Positions 10,578-22,300 of a stretch of DNA of 64,000 nucleotides are shown in pieces (positions within the stretch are counted from its first letter, which is position 1; the number at the start of each line of letters is the position of its first letter). This DNA is from Tridacna crocea. Lineage: Eukaryota; Mollusca; Bivalvia; Cardiida; Cardiidae. The notes beneath the pieces were generated by a model. It worked only from the letters and a program-made list of their open reading frames with translations, did no database searches and was not told the origin of the DNA. The DNA lies in contig OX031059.1 in assembly GCA_943736015.1 (NCBI GenBank), positions 41,675,159 to 41,739,158 of the forward strand, in the 5' to 3' direction. The position numbers and the translations under genes are program-made.

Positions 10578-10817
10578 ATGACGTCAAAAACGCCAGTGAA
10601 AGAAAAGCCAATCGATTGTTTTGTGTGCTGTTCAAACAGCACAGGGCCAATCGGACTTTGTGGTGGGAAATGTGAAAAAGAGGGGTTTTCTGAAAATCTT
10701 AAATGTCTTTTAAAGGATGATAACTTGTTTTTTAATCTTACAAACTTACATCCATCGGTGTGTCGAAACTATTGTCATCATTCATTGGTGCAGCTATTTC
10801 TTTTTCCAATAGCCTAA
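10578..10817 (+). CDS. Small Cys-rich ORF of unknown function in the left-arm-only segment
   Basis: The 79-residue frame has a cluster of cysteines near its start (CFVCC, then C at about residues 29 and 33) and a second set later (CRNYCHH). This spacing could bind zinc, but no family is recognised. It follows the broken integrase on the same strand and is absent from the right arm. It may be a remnant gene of the mobile element or chance. Confidence 0.3.
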   Translation: MTSKTPVKEKPIDCFVCCSNSTGPIGLCGGKCEKEGFSENLKCLLKDDNLFFNLTNLHPSVCRNYCHHSLVQLFLFPIA

Positions 10818-11110
10818 GATTCTGATCAGTAAAGAAGCTTGAAAAAAATAATTTTATTGTATATAGGTAAATTCATCAGTTTGAATGCATCTATAATGTA
10901 TCCGGATTCATATTTCCGTTGTCTTCTTTATTACGTTACACATGAAACAGTTAAACAGTAACAGAACATGTTTTCCTCTGTTTGACAAGATTCTTGTCAT
11001 TTAGCCCGTTGCAGAGATATATGGTGAGAGTAACGAACGACAACTCTGATCGGAGTTTGACAGGCACTGGTGAAATATGGTCAAGATGTGTTGGCAAATC
11101 AAATTCAAAG

Positions 11111-11329
11111 TCAGGTCTGGATACTCGAGGACGCAGACTCTCCTGGTAATACGGCTCCAAGTTCCACTAACAATGGTTTATACGAAAGAGCAGCCCTGAT
11201 AACCAAATCGAAAACTTTAGGTTTCCTTTGTTTCACAGACTTGGTTGTCCTCAATATACGATTCCTATTTTCATTTTTGTGACGAGCTAAAAAAACGATT
11301 GATGTGCTAACTCTTTTACCGGTCGCCAA
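11111..11329 (-). pseudogene. Short ORF shared with the right arm module
   Basis: Minus-strand frame contains ARHKNENRNRILR and VKQRK. A related minus-strand frame at 14569-14690 contains ARHKN and PVKQRK. The DNA around both, 11225-11530 and 14585-14940, is alignable in the same orientation, so this is a repeated module and not an independent gene. Function unknown. Confidence 0.35.
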
Positions 11330-11535
11330 AAAAATTCAACGTGTCCAAATTGAAAGCCATTGGAGACGATTAAAAAAACTGGTGTAAAAAAAGTAATAAA
11401 TTACGAGGGAAATATGAGAACAATACAGGACTCGGGACCCATTGCTAGCTGAGCGAGTACTTCCGAGCTACGTATTTCCTTTAATTGACAATGGAACACT
11501 TAATATATTTTTGTGAATGGTAGAAAAAAAAAAAC
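11225..11535 (-). repeat. ~300-bp module with decayed tRNA-like head (copy 1)
   Basis: Runs parallel to 14585-14940: tttcctttgtttcac, then ttttgtgacgagct, then a degraded tRNA-like stretch ending gagctacg, then gaacacttaatatattttt. An inverted copy is at 12388-12720. Confidence 0.5.
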
Positions 11536-11715
11536 AAACAAAAAAACACACACACACATAAAAAGTTGTTGGTTATCACATGTTCATGAAAAACGAGTCA
11601 GAATGTTTGCCTTATTAATATCTTGGACAAGTTCTAAATTGGGTCATATAGACATATCTTTATTTTTGACCAATTACAAAACACTGCTTATTCATTCGAT
11701 ATCAAACCAAGAAGT

Positions 11716-11910
11716 ATGTCTAAAGCCAGTGCATTTAGCTACGCCGAAATACAAAGACGTCAACAGAGCTTGTATAATTCATTTTTTGGAGGCTATTAAG
11801 ACCCTCCTGAGAAAGCCTACTCATCATCTCTGCATTACGCGCCTCAGATGTCACCTCCTGTTGCGTCAACTGTATCTAGGGCTAGCTATACAGGCCAGCT
11901 TTTTTGATGC
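11716..11910 (+). pseudogene. Possible remnant of a small mobile-element gene
   Basis: An ATG at 11716 opens a frame with SKASAFSYAEIQRRQQSLYN, interrupted by an in-frame TAA near 11797. The same frame then continues with a Ser/Pro-rich stretch to TGA near 11908. Composition is more protein-like than its surroundings. It is unrecognised, and exists only in the left arm. Confidence 0.3.
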
Positions 11911-12387
11911 CTCGACTGTTATAAGTTTGTTGAAATATAGAATACTTTCGCAACTCCGGAGATGGACACTGAGTGGGAAATTTGAGTTTTTCATGTAGAG
12001 ATTTTCCATGTTAACATTTATAATGTTGCTAGAATTGTGGCGAATAGTTCCAGATAGTTCTAGATAGCATACTCTCCGACCTTCAATTCCAAACACATGG
12101 CTCAATTTAAAAAAAAGTCGACGCAGAAATCGGCAATGAGAGACGAGAGAATCATTTCGAACTGAAATTCATTAACGATTAAAAAGGAATTTTCTAACAT
12201 GTAAAGGAATTCTTGGATAGGTACACTGGCCAATGCAAAATATCTGAAGCACAATTAGAAACTAGGCCTACCTGCCTCTTTAAATTTGTTTTTTTTTACT
12301 GATTCTTTTACCAAACAATTCCTAGGTGTAACAGCTTTACATAATGAGGCCCGAGAAAGAATTGTAGAGAAATGAAAAAATGCTGAT

Positions 12388-12720
12388 AATCAACATCTTT
12401 CCATTTTCTTTAATCTTTAATTTACTTTTCACAAAAATATATTTATTAATAAGTATTTCATTAATGTTCAATAGAATGCGTAGCTCAGTGGTAGAGCCCT
12501 CGCCTTGGGATCAAGTGGTGGCAAGATCGAGTCCTGGTGCATATAGATCTTTTTCTACCTCCTTAATTGTGACATTTTTTATCCAAATTTTTGTGTTGTT
12601 GTTGTTGTCTCGGAGTACTTTAATTTTAAACATGTTGATTTATTTTTTTGTCGACTGGTGAAGGATTTAGTATACAGAACTCCTCGTTAGCTTGTCATAA
12701 AAACCGTGAAAATTGAAATT
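12388..12720 (+). repeat. ~300-bp module with tRNA-like head (copy 2, inverted)
   Basis: Reverse-complement counterpart of 14585-14940. It contains an A-box-like TAGCTCAGTGGTAGAGC at 12481-12497 and a B-box-like agatcgagtcctgg near 12523, followed by the ttgttgtctcggagtac tail. Confidence 0.55.
12478..12541 (+). repeat. tRNA-like sequence (SINE head or decayed tRNA)
   Basis: GCGTAGCTCAGTGGTAGAGC resembles a D-arm with A box, and gatcgagtcctgg a B box. The anticodon arm does not fold cleanly and no acceptor stem closes, so it is not called as a functional tRNA. Confidence 0.5.
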
Positions 12721-13640
12721 ATAAAGGAAATACGTGAAAAGATTAATAGTTACGCTCTTGTAACTGAAATACCGTTTAGAAACTGCAAGAAAGAAATCAA
12801 GCATACAAACACGTCCAATTGTTTAAGTAGGGGAAAACTTTAGCAGCGACATAGTTCTAAGATGTTCAGCCGAATCATTTTTTGCAACATACTGTAAACA
12901 CACGAGTTGCAAGCCCAAATCATCATTAAAAACCAACAACTACTTTTCCACAATTTTTTCTACCGTTTGAAAGATAAACCTATTCGTGCCATCTAGTTTA
13001 TCGTTTTCTAATGGACAAGTTTAAAAGAAAATTGTCGTCTGGAAAAGCAGCTGGCAGTGTGAATGAAAGGACTTGCTTTGTGATTGGTAAAGCAAGATCA
13101 GAAACATTTGCAAAGGTGTACTGTTTGTACTGATATTCACGGTTCATATTATAAATAAATAGAGTAAAAGACAAGATACAAAAAAAAAATACAGGACCAT
13201 TTGTCAAAGAAACCCTCTTTAATTTTACCTTGGGTACGATAATTAAGGGGCCGAACAGCTCTCCAAAAAAAAAAATCTTGATTTCGACTACAAAAAACAA
13301 GCCATCAGAAAAGGGGACCGAAAGTTTAACTCATTATTTCGACTATTTTATAACATTTTTGGAGCGCCAAAAGCTTGCCATGTTGTCCAGAGCAAGCCTA
13401 GTTAAATTTTGGCATTATAATATTACAAGAATTGCATCTCTTGTGCTTGCACATTGAGATTTTTCCATGTGGTCCCTCTTTTCGTGCTGCAAAAGTTTTT
13501 CTTCAATATGGCCGTCTATCGGCCAAAACTTTCGCTGCACCTTAAAATGGGTATTATAATTGTCGCGCACCAGTGTTACTTTTTATCGGATACCTATTGT
13601 CATGCCGCAATTGGATTTGCACGAGCTACACGGGCGCTTT

Positions 13641-13689
13641 AGGATATATTTATACCTCCACCCTATAAAAGGGGGGTGCCTAAATCAAA
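13641..13689. repeat. Spacer at the centre of the large inverted repeat
   Basis: A short unpaired segment (gatatatttatacctccacc) between cacgagctacacggg on the left and attgctcgtgcaaatcc on the right. The axis of symmetry of the inner arms is near 13663. Confidence 0.7.
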
Positions 13690-14584
13690 TTGCTCGTGCA
13701 AATCCAGTTGCGGCATGACAATGTGTACCCGATAAAAAGTAACACTGATGCGCGACAAGGAAAATACCCCTTTTAAGGTGCAGCGAAAGTTTTGGCCGAT
13801 AGACGGCCATATTGAAGAAAAACTTTTGCAGCACGAAAAGAGGGACCACATGGAAAAATCTCAATTTGCAAGCACAAGAGGTGCAATTCTTGTAATATTA
13901 TGTTGTCAAAACTTAACTGGGTTTGCTCTGGATAACATAGCAAGCTTTTGGCGCTCCGAAAATGATATAAAATAGTCGAAATAATAAGTTAAACTTTCGG
14001 TCCCCTTTTCTGGTGGCTTGTTTTTTGTAGTCGAAATCAAGATTTTTTTTGTGAAAGCTGTTCGGCCCCATTATTATCGTACCCTAGGTAAAATTAAAGT
14101 GGGTTTCTTTGACAAATGGTCCTGTAATTTTTTTTCATCTTGTCTTTCCCTTTACTTATTCAAAATATGAGTCATGGATATCAGTACAAACAGTGCACCT
14201 TTGCAAATGTTTCTGATCTTGCTTTACTAATCACAAAGCAAGTCCTTTCATTCACACTGCCAGCTGTTTTTCCAGACGACAATTTTCTTTTAAACTTGTC
14301 CATTAGAAAACGATAAACTAGATGGCACGAATAGGTTTATCTTTCAAACGGTAGAAAACATTGTGGAAAAGTAGTTGTTGGTTTTTAACGATGATTTAGG
14401 CTCGCAATTCATGTGTTTACAGTATGTTGCAAAAAATGATTCGGCTGAACACCTTAGAACTATGGCGTTGATAAAATTTTCCCCTACTTAAACAATTTGA
14501 CGTGTTTGTATGCTTGATTTCTTTCTTTCAGTTTCTAAACGGAATTTCAGTTAGAAGAGAGTAACTAATTAATTAATTAATATT

Positions 14585-14940
14585 TTCACGTATTTCCTTT
14601 GTTTCACTGGTCTGTATGCCCCCAATATAAAATTCCAAGCCTCACGGTTTTTGTGACGAGCTATCGAGTTCTTTATACTAAATCCTTTACTAGTCGACAA
14701 AAAAAAAATCAACATGTTTAAAATGAAAGTACTCCGACACAACAATACAAAAATTTTGATAAAAAATGTCACAATTAAGGAGGGAAAAAAAAAAGATTTA
14801 TTTACTACAGGCTTCGAACTTGCATCCATTAGTTTTCGAGGCGAGTGCTCTACTACTGAGCTACGCTTTCTATTGATTGGAAATGAAACACTTATTAATA
14901 TATTTTTGTAAAAAGTTAATTTAAGAAAAAAAAAATGGAA
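14585..14940 (-). repeat. ~300-bp module with tRNA-like head (copy 3)
   Basis: On the minus strand the tRNA-like head is the best preserved of the three: GCGTAGCTCAGTAGTAGAGC with a B box CAAGTTCGAAGCC at about 14808-14866. The ORF at 14569-15105 merely joins this module to the integrase remnant. Confidence 0.55.
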
Positions 14941-14951
14941 AGATGTTGATC

Positions 14952-15574
14952 TATAATTACTGATGGCGTTCTGTAGAGAATCGATGTAACGATACGAGTG
15001 ATTGTCTGTCATCATTCTGTAAAGTAAACTTTTGATTGTGCGCTGAATACGTTCAACATAGTTAGCATTTGCTGTAATATGACTCGTAAAAAATAAATAC
15101 TTCACAATTTCATTAGCTTTTTAAAGCAGCGATTTACAAATTCCGATCCTCGATCAGCTCGAATCTTCTTCGACTTCGGCTGACGTAAAAGTACTCTTCG
15201 TTGCTCCTGAGACAGCTTTCGCCGTTTTGTTTTTAAACGTGTGTACCCATAATTTTCTTGGCAAGATGTCTATAGCAAATAGTAGAAATTGCATTCCGTC
15301 ATTTCCTTCCGCTAAGCTAGCCATGGACAGTATTTCCCACTGCTCATTAACAGATGTTACTCGCACATTTGCGGTCTTAAACCGATATCGTACTGGCTTT
15401 TGTAATGCATATTTGTAAATCTTGATTGCTCAATCATTGTCGCACATAATCGATCGTAAATACACCGGGATACTTTCGATCTAACAAGTTCCATAACTTT
15501 TGCGGTCCACAAAAAGCTGCAGGATTTTGTTCTTCAAACTTATTCAATATATTTTCTTTTTTATGATCATCCAT
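14952..15574 (-). pseudogene. Polinton/Maverick-type integrase, truncated copy (right arm)
   Basis: Mirror copy of the integrase at 9464-10417, opening at ATG 15572-15574. It includes the core segment with GNDGMQFLLFAIDILPRKLW. The coding region is cut at the junction near 14951, inside the end of the core, so the C-terminal domain is absent. It has stops and frame breaks, and some substitutions differ from the left copy, so the two arms have diverged. Confidence 0.78.
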
Positions 15575-15719
15575 CTCTCTAACAGCTAAACAAAAGTTTG
15601 AAAAAATGCGTAAAATCTATGGATTTTATATTATTATTATGTTATGACGTCATCGATGCACTGAAAACAGTTAAACAAAAGATTGAAAAATATGCGTAAA
15701 ATCAATGGATTGACGTCAT

Positions 15720-15825
15720 CAAATCACTGAAGATTTTGCTCACCGAGGTTTTTGCTCAACGAGGATTCTGCTCACTGAGGATTTTGCTCAACGAGGATTT
15801 TGCTCCGAATACCGAGGATTCCTCT
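15720..15825 (-). repeat. Short tandem repeats at the putative Polinton terminus (right)
   Basis: Mirror of 9207-9330: units of the form attttgctcaccgagg, ending cgaggattcctcttgtact at 15825. An indel of about 9-11 bp just outside distinguishes it from the left side. Confidence 0.55.
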
Positions 15826-16413
15826 TGTACTAGCATGTGTTTACTAGTGAAAAATTAGGCTGATAGTGTTCTGTAGTCTGTAGAATGTAAATCATCCAGG
15901 AAAACTTGTAAATACATAGCGTTAGGAAGAGTTTATAATAGACCGTTGTGGACGCATGTGCTTTTTTACTTTGCTGCGGTTTGACTCTTTACCTAATAAT
16001 AAAATTTCAAACTTCTCCAAATTAAAAGCAATTGCAGACGACAAATCAAAGATGGCTTCATCAATGAACTTTGTCCCCCACAAGATAGAAAAGCATCGAG
16101 GGAAGCTACCACCATTTTCTCCTTTTCCCGCAATGTTTTTAAAAGTTTTATCTCTTTATTTTGTAGTGAAAAGTTAATGTATGAATAGATGTGGTAGCAT
16201 GTGCCCTAAACAGAAATACATGGCTCATTTTGAGCAGTTTCTATTCTGGCCATTATATTTTCAGCAGTGATCGGCAGGTGAAAATGTGGTCATAAAATGA
16301 TACATGTACTTTCCATGGAGATTTCAATCATCGTGGTCTCTTCTGTTGCCAATCATGCCATTATTGTCGTGTTTACAAAAACTGAGAGTATTAGCAGATG
16401 AAGAATTGAGTGA

Positions 16414-16500
16414 TTCTGCTTTCTAGGAACTCGCAGTACTCGCACAGATTGAATGGATAAATGAACAATCCCCATACAGATTGAAGTGTATCACTCAATT
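16414..16500 (+). repeat. Right flanking direct repeat of the large inverted repeat
   Basis: gattctgctttctaggaac to gtgtatcactcaat, in the same orientation as 8529-8616. It lies just outside the right arm. Confidence 0.75.
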
Positions 16501-17178
16501 TTTCAACATTAAAAAACTGAAATTAGGTTTGGGAAGGGAAGAAAACGTTGTGGGAAAAGGAGAAAATGCTGGATACCTGAAGGCTTCTTTCCCAGGATGG
16601 TAAAAACCAGAGATTGTTTGGTAGAGGCTTAAACAACACCAGGCTAGGCCTCTGAAGTCTTTTGCCACAGTACACACCCACAAAACTTCTAGTGCCTTCA
16701 ATCAGTTTGACTTACATTTCTCTACTGAACAATGCAGCAGAAAATCTCCCCAAACTGCAAGCACAGTCTATTGCTCACCTGACATAAATTCAATGAGTGT
16801 TTGAGTATGATAGGAGCCAATATATTGCACATTACGGGGAAAAAAAAAAACATGGCATTGTACCACTGTCTGAGAAAGCCTTTGAAAACATCAAAGTAAC
16901 ATAAGTGACTACCTACATCAAAATACTGCATTAGAAGTTTGGACACAAATCTGAAGTTAAAACTCAAATAATGTTAATCTATAACTTTATTTAATTCAAA
17001 CACATTACACTACAATACATTCATTTTCTCAAATGTATTTTCAATAATAAATATATAAATACCTATAGCCTATAACTTTGTCTATAGCAGTTTATTGTAA
17101 AAACTTTGGTATAAATGCCACTTTCAAAACCATGACTTTATCCTTTGTTAGACCTTATCCCTCAACATGATTTATCTC
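16501..17178. other. Intergenic, mostly unassigned
   Basis: A decayed hairpin-MITE segment lies at 16505-16635. The rest (16640-17178) is AT-rich with no gene or repeat I can identify. Confidence 0.4.
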
Positions 17179-17382
17179 TTAACCCATTACCACACAATCC
17201 CTACTTTTGAAAACACTGTGGGAAAAGGAGAAAATGCTGGTAACCAGCATTTTCTCCTTTTCCCACAGTGTTTTCTACCCTTCCCAGAACAAATTTCAAA
17301 TTTTCAGCCACTTTTATATTGTCGTCTGCAAATGCTTTCAATTTGGACAAGTCTAAAATATTGTCGTTTGGTAATGGGTTAA
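17179..17382. mobile_element. TTAA-hairpin MITE, reverse
   Basis: TTAA at both ends and a perfect-looking hairpin near 17210-17275. It is 204 bp long because the 'aggcttctttctcag' block of the ACAATCCC arm is missing. Confidence 0.88.
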
Positions 17383-17395
17383 TAAACATTAACTC

Positions 17396-17602
17396 ATAAC
17401 CCTTTACCACACGATCCTGTTTTTAATGACCCTACGAAAGAAGCAATCAAAAAAACTGTGGGAAAAGGAGAAAATGGTAACCAGCACTTTCTTCTTTTCT
17501 CCACCCGTCCAACAGCAAATTTCAATTTTTCAGCCACATTTATTTTGATGTCTGCACATGTTTTCAATTTGGTCTAAATTTTGTTGTATGGTAAAGAGTT
17601 AT
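17396..17602. mobile_element. TTAA-hairpin MITE, reverse, tip deleted
   Basis: Ends ataaccctttaccac and ggtaaagagttat. The hairpin tip has lost the tgct half on one side (aaaatggtaaccagcac). It lies 13 bp from the previous element. Confidence 0.7.
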
Positions 17603-17605
17603 CCC

Positions 17606-17833
17606 TTAGCCCTTTCCAAAACAAGGCCTGGTTTTTTCGTGTCTGCAGTACAAATCTTTTGAAAACACTGTGAGAAAAGGAGAAATTGCTCGAAACGAGC
17701 GATTTCTCCTTTTCCCACTATGTTTTCTACCCTTTAAGAGACCTTTCTACCATTTTTAACAAATTTAGAATTATTGTCTGCAAACTCTTTCCGTTTGGAA
17801 GAGTCTAAAATTTGTCGTTTGGGAAAGGGTTAA
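17606..17833. mobile_element. TTAA-hairpin MITE, subfamily C
   Basis: Ends ttagccctttcc and GGAAAGGGTTAA. Tip is AAATTGCTCGAAACGAGCGATTT, the subfamily C type with one mismatch. The ACAATCCC arm is replaced by caaggcctggttttttcgtg. Confidence 0.85.
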
Positions 17834-18093
17834 TACACAGGTGATACATGACACTTACTCTTAGAATCTAAATGATAAATCTTCAACTCCAACAACAACT
17901 TAATAAATTTCAGCTGACAGTGTAGATCAAGATCAGATTGCAGAGATCAAGGAGTTCTAGTTTTGCACCTACGTCTGCACAAAATCTTCTTATAATACAA
18001 TCTACTTTTTGACCAAACTTTCTAAATAATAACTGCAAAACTGAGAGCAAATTTACGTCTAATAAATGAACCATGCTCCATAAAAAAAGGGGT

Positions 18094-18322
18094 TTAAGTC
18101 ATTACCAAACGACAAAATTTTAGGTTTGTCCAAATTGAAAGGATTTACAGACGACAAATAAAAGTGACTGAAAATTTGAAATTTGTGTTGTGAAAGGTAG
18201 AAAATGTTGCGGGAAAAGGAGAAAATGCTGGTTATCAGCATCTTCTCCCTTTTCCCACAATGGTTTCTAAAGGCTTCCATTTCAGGGTCATCAAAACTAG
18301 GGATTCTGTGGTAATGGTTTAA
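18094..18322. mobile_element. TTAA-hairpin MITE, subfamily A, forward
   Basis: TTAAGTCATTACC and GGTAATGGTTTAA ends. Hairpin tip is GCTGGTTATCAGC with a single mismatch. Confidence 0.85.
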
Positions 18323-18478
18323 TATTCCTCTGCAATGCATCATACAAGGCAAGTCATCACATTCTTACAGGTCCATAAAATCCACTCTGTCTAATAACCA
18401 ACTGAAACTAGAGGTAGGATGGTTGTTTGACAACCAAAAAACAAGACAATAGGCTTTTATTATAGCACAAAAGTTAAC

Positions 18479-18900
18479 TTAACTCTTTACCAAATAACAA
18501 AATTTTAAACGAGTCCATATTGAAAGTATTTGAAGATGACAGTTATATTTTGCTCAAGTTGGTTGGTTGTATTGGACTTTAATGCCACTTTAACAGCTAA
18601 GGTCATATCATGGCTGTCGTTGACTTTGCTCAAGTGACGGAATATGTTTTAATTGGGTAGAAAACATTGTGGGAAAAGGAGAAAATGCTGGTTAAGTCAG
18701 CCTGAATAGCCTGCAAAGGCTGACCTAGGTTTGTACAGAGAATTTGATTAACTCTTTACATAACGACAAAATATTAGGTGTCCATTTGAGCATTTGTAGG
18801 CAACAAATTAAACGCAACTCAAAAATTAGAATTTGTTTAGGGAAGGGTAGAAAACATGTCAGAAAAGGAGAAAATGCTGGTTATCAAGATTCAATACATG
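18479..18900. repeat. Two truncated hairpin MITEs with a SINE fragment inside the first
   Basis: Left ends start near 18482 (TTAACTCTTTACC) and 18750. Both break off inside the hairpin (after aaaatgctggtta). A SINE family 3 piece (ttggttggttgtattggac to ggtcatatcatggc) interrupts the first at 18562-18620. Confidence 0.55.
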
Positions 18901-19204
18901 ATTACTCGTGAAAAAACTTCAACAATATGAGAAATACTCTTTGTAAGGAATGTTTAATATTTCCTTATTTTTTCTCAAAAGAGGTCTGCTGCAATACAAA
19001 AGGAAAAGTTTATGTATGTGTTCGTTAATGCATTCAACTAAACAGACAACAAAATTTTTAATCTGTCAAAACTGAAAGAATTCTTTTTCGACAGTGTTTT
19101 CAGAAGCTTTCTCCTTCAAGGTCTATGACACACTGGATTATGGGGTAAAGAAGTTCAACAAAATCATGAATTACAAGTCCATGGCTTTCATAAGTAAGGA
19201 ATAT

Positions 19205-19345
19205 TCAATACACATAGAGGTCTGGAAACTGGATATCAAATATTGTGGCAGGAGCATCTGATTTCTTCCTCAGGGTTCCTGGGCTGTCAGCACCTTTAGA
19301 GACCATGGATAGTATTTCATTCAGCTTGTTGTGGAAATGGTTGGA
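19205..19345 (-). CDS. EFR3: EFR3 last coding exon
   Basis: Acceptor ctctttcag, phase 0 entry, 46 codons plus TGA at 19205-19207. Begins SNHFHNKLNEIL and ends with the conserved FDIQFPDLYVY. A possible polyadenylation signal (minus-strand AATAAA at 18456-18461) lies about 750 nt downstream; this is weak evidence. Confidence 0.92.
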   Translation of the reverse strand, partial: SNHFHNKLNEILSMVSKGADSPGTLRKKSDAPATIFDIQFPDLYVY

Positions 19346-22300
19346 CTGAAAGAGACCAAAAAAAGTTTATCACTTAACAAGAGGGCAAAATTTTAGATTC
19401 TTCCTAATTAAAAGCAGCTGCAGACAAAAAGACAAATGTGCCTAAAATAATTTGTGTTTGAAAGCAAAGGAACTTTGTGGGGAAAAAAAAAAGAGAGAAA
19501 TGCTGGTTACCAGCACTTACTAGAATTTTCTTTTTTCTTTTCACACCATTTTTTCAAAAGATTTATTCCTCAGTGTTGGTAAAATTCCACACTGTTTCCT
19601 TCGAAGTTAATTCCAACACAGATGACAAAATTTTATACCTGTTCCAATTTGAAAGCGGTTGCAGACGACAATAAAACTATGGCTCTTATAACGTGATTTA
19701 TAAATTGTGGAGAAAGACGAAAATATCCTTCTTTTCTCACAATGCTTTGAAATGCTCCTCCAACAGGGTCTTTGAAATATGTCAGATTCTTTATATGACC
19801 TCCTTCAGATATTTCTGTCATGTAGCAGATCATTCTTATAAATATTTCCGCAAAAGTATAAGTAGCCTAGAAATTCTCCTTTAGGCACACTGTTTTCCCA
19901 TGTATTAATGTTTCAACCCTTTAAACTCATTTTGATTTTGCAAAAATGTTCTTCAGTCACTTGCAAATCCTTGTGTCAGCAAATTGGAGTCCTACTGTAC
20001 TCCAATATATATCTAGAAATCATTTTTATCCATTTTCTTACTTTTGCCTCTGATCTGGCAACTATTTCCTCAAATGGAGCTGTCCGGAATGTTTGTAAAA
20101 TTTCATGTCTCCTTCTTTCTTCCTCCTCCTTCTTTACAGAACTATCTTCAGCTGAAATATAAGAGCCATTGCAGTGAAGATCTTGGGGTGACTCACATCA
20201 AAGCAATTATCATGACCTATATTCATCTACCATTCTAAATTGTATTCTTTCACCCGTTTACAAAGGAACAAAATTTATAAGTGATTAAACCATTTAGTAC
20301 AGCAAATCAGTAATTTCTTTCCATTGCAATCATGACAATACTTGAGGATTAAAATTATAATTTGAATCGAAATGGTTGGTGCATAGATTGGCCAAAATCT
20401 AATAATCCTGTAATTGATATAATCATTTATGTTTAACATGATGATCATAATCAATTAGTACATGTGTTTTATAAAACAATTAAATTTCAAAGATTATATA
20501 TTAGCATGCAACAGGCAATATTTAGTGTTTTGTTGGACAATATAGACTAAGATCAGTGTATAAGTAAAGTGCAGTCTGATCTAAGTGTATGTGTTCTAAG
20601 TTATTCAGTCATGAATATGTTGGAAAAACAAAGAGATGGGTCCTCTTTTGTGACGGCAAAATGTCCCTTTTAATTGCTTAGTATATTTCGAGCTCATAGC
20701 AAGGTTTTGATGATATGACAAAACAATTCAGATATGCTGTCACACTGTAAAAGTACACCTCACTGCATTTGTTCTTTACTTTGCTGTCATTAACCCATTA
20801 TCACATAAAACAATCACAGAAAAGAGCGAAAATGCTGATAACCTCCATTTTCTTTTTTCCCACCATGTTCTCTACCCAGTGAAAGTAATTCAATTTGTGC
20901 TTTTAAAAAGCTTTCAATTTGGACAATTCTAAAGTTTTGTTAATTGGTAAAAATGTTACGCCATATACAAAACATATTTCTCCTAGGCCTGTTTTCTTTC
21001 TGTCTGTCAACAATTTGAATTTTCCTTCAATTAACCCTTTACCAAACAATCCCTGTTTTTTATGACCCAGAGATAGAGGCCTTTTAAAAACACTGTGGGA
21101 AAAGGAGAAAATGCTGGTAACTAGCATTTTCTCCTTTTCCCACAGTGTTTTCAACCTTGCTGAAAACAAATTTCAGTTTTTGAGTTACCTGTCCTTTTTT
21201 GTCTGCAAATGCTTTCAATTTGGACTAGTCTAAAACTTTGTTGTTTAGTGAGGGGTTAAACAATGTTCCAAGTTCCAACAGCAGATTGTACTCATCACAA
21301 AATTTAAACCTTGCCTTCCCTGTCTCCCTAAGAATCCTCAACACTGTAGCTCTCTGTCTTGAGTTTTGAAATAACACAAGAACTTCAGAATGATGACAAA
21401 TAACAGAAAATCAAACACCTCACCTAACATCTTTTTCAGAGACTCTACTGTAACCTCTTCACAAACTTTTCTCTGCAATAAAAATTTTTGTAAGATCTGT
21501 AAATTAATTATCATCAATTTGAACTCTTTCCAAAAACAACAAATTTCAGACTAACAAAACAATCACAGAAGTATCAAATCTGAATATCTGTGTGACAGAT
21601 AACTGGTTTAGCGAAGTCTAACTTGCTTCTCCTTGTTAATTGTGCACTATATTTATCTGTCATGAAAGATTGACAAATATTTCTGTGTTATACTCAGAGA
21701 TTAAATTCACTTACCATTCTCTGTATAAAAAAAGGAAAGATTGTAGTATTGGCCGTGAGTGCAAACAAACTCATCTGCCTCACAAAACTCGAATAACAAA
21801 CGACAACCCACAGACTTCAATGGTGACATATAAAATTATCAACAAAATTATGAACTGGAATGAAGTTCAGTCATTAAATCAAGCAGGGGCATTTATGACT
21901 CTGTCAATAATGTATTTAGTATTACCTGCCCTTCTGGTATGGCTTCCCCTTTTGATAGTGAACTACATGTATTAGCCAAAGTCTGAAGTAAACCTATGTT
22001 TCTTGAGTTTGACAAAAGAAAAATATGAGAAAAAAACTACAGTTTTCCGATGAAAACAACAGATAGACAATGTAAGGGCCTTACTACGACCTGGCCATTT
22101 TCTTTGAAAGTCGCAGAGCAGTTCTCAAATGTGAAATGTAATTTCCCCCTTTCTACCAAATATTATATTACTTACAAGTGCCTCTCTGTCTTGTAACATG
22201 CACTGGTTCTGTGCAGGTATGAAATTAGCGCATCTCAAAAATGATACCTTTTAACAGACAACAATATTTCAGATTTTTTAAATTAGCATTTGCAGCCAAA

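Larger units (their letters stand above)
8617..13640 (+). repeat. Left arm of the large imperfect inverted repeat
   Basis: Blocks at 8617-8870, 8920-9060, 9120-10089, 12388-12560 and 12800-13640 reappear as reverse complements, in mirror order, at 13690-16407. Arm identity by eye is roughly 90% with small indels. The block 10090-12387 has no counterpart in the right arm. Confidence 0.8.
13690..16407 (-). repeat. Right arm of the large imperfect inverted repeat
   Basis: Mirror of the left arm, about 2.7 kb against about 5.0 kb. At about 14951 the arm jumps from the equivalent of left 10089 to the equivalent of left 12388, so 2.3 kb is missing here or was gained on the left. The outer end is gcagatgaagaattgag. 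Confidence 0.8.

Noticed and set aside
12998-13300. 100-residue ORF in the left arm and its counterpart in the right arm
   Set aside because: Frames are not kept between the two mirror copies, so there is no sign of past selection for a protein.
21640-21975. 111-residue ORF on the plus strand in an EFR3 intron, with a hydrophobic C-terminus
   Set aside because: No recognisable family, opposite to the host gene, no splice or promoter context. Chance ORF of this length is expected in 64 kb.
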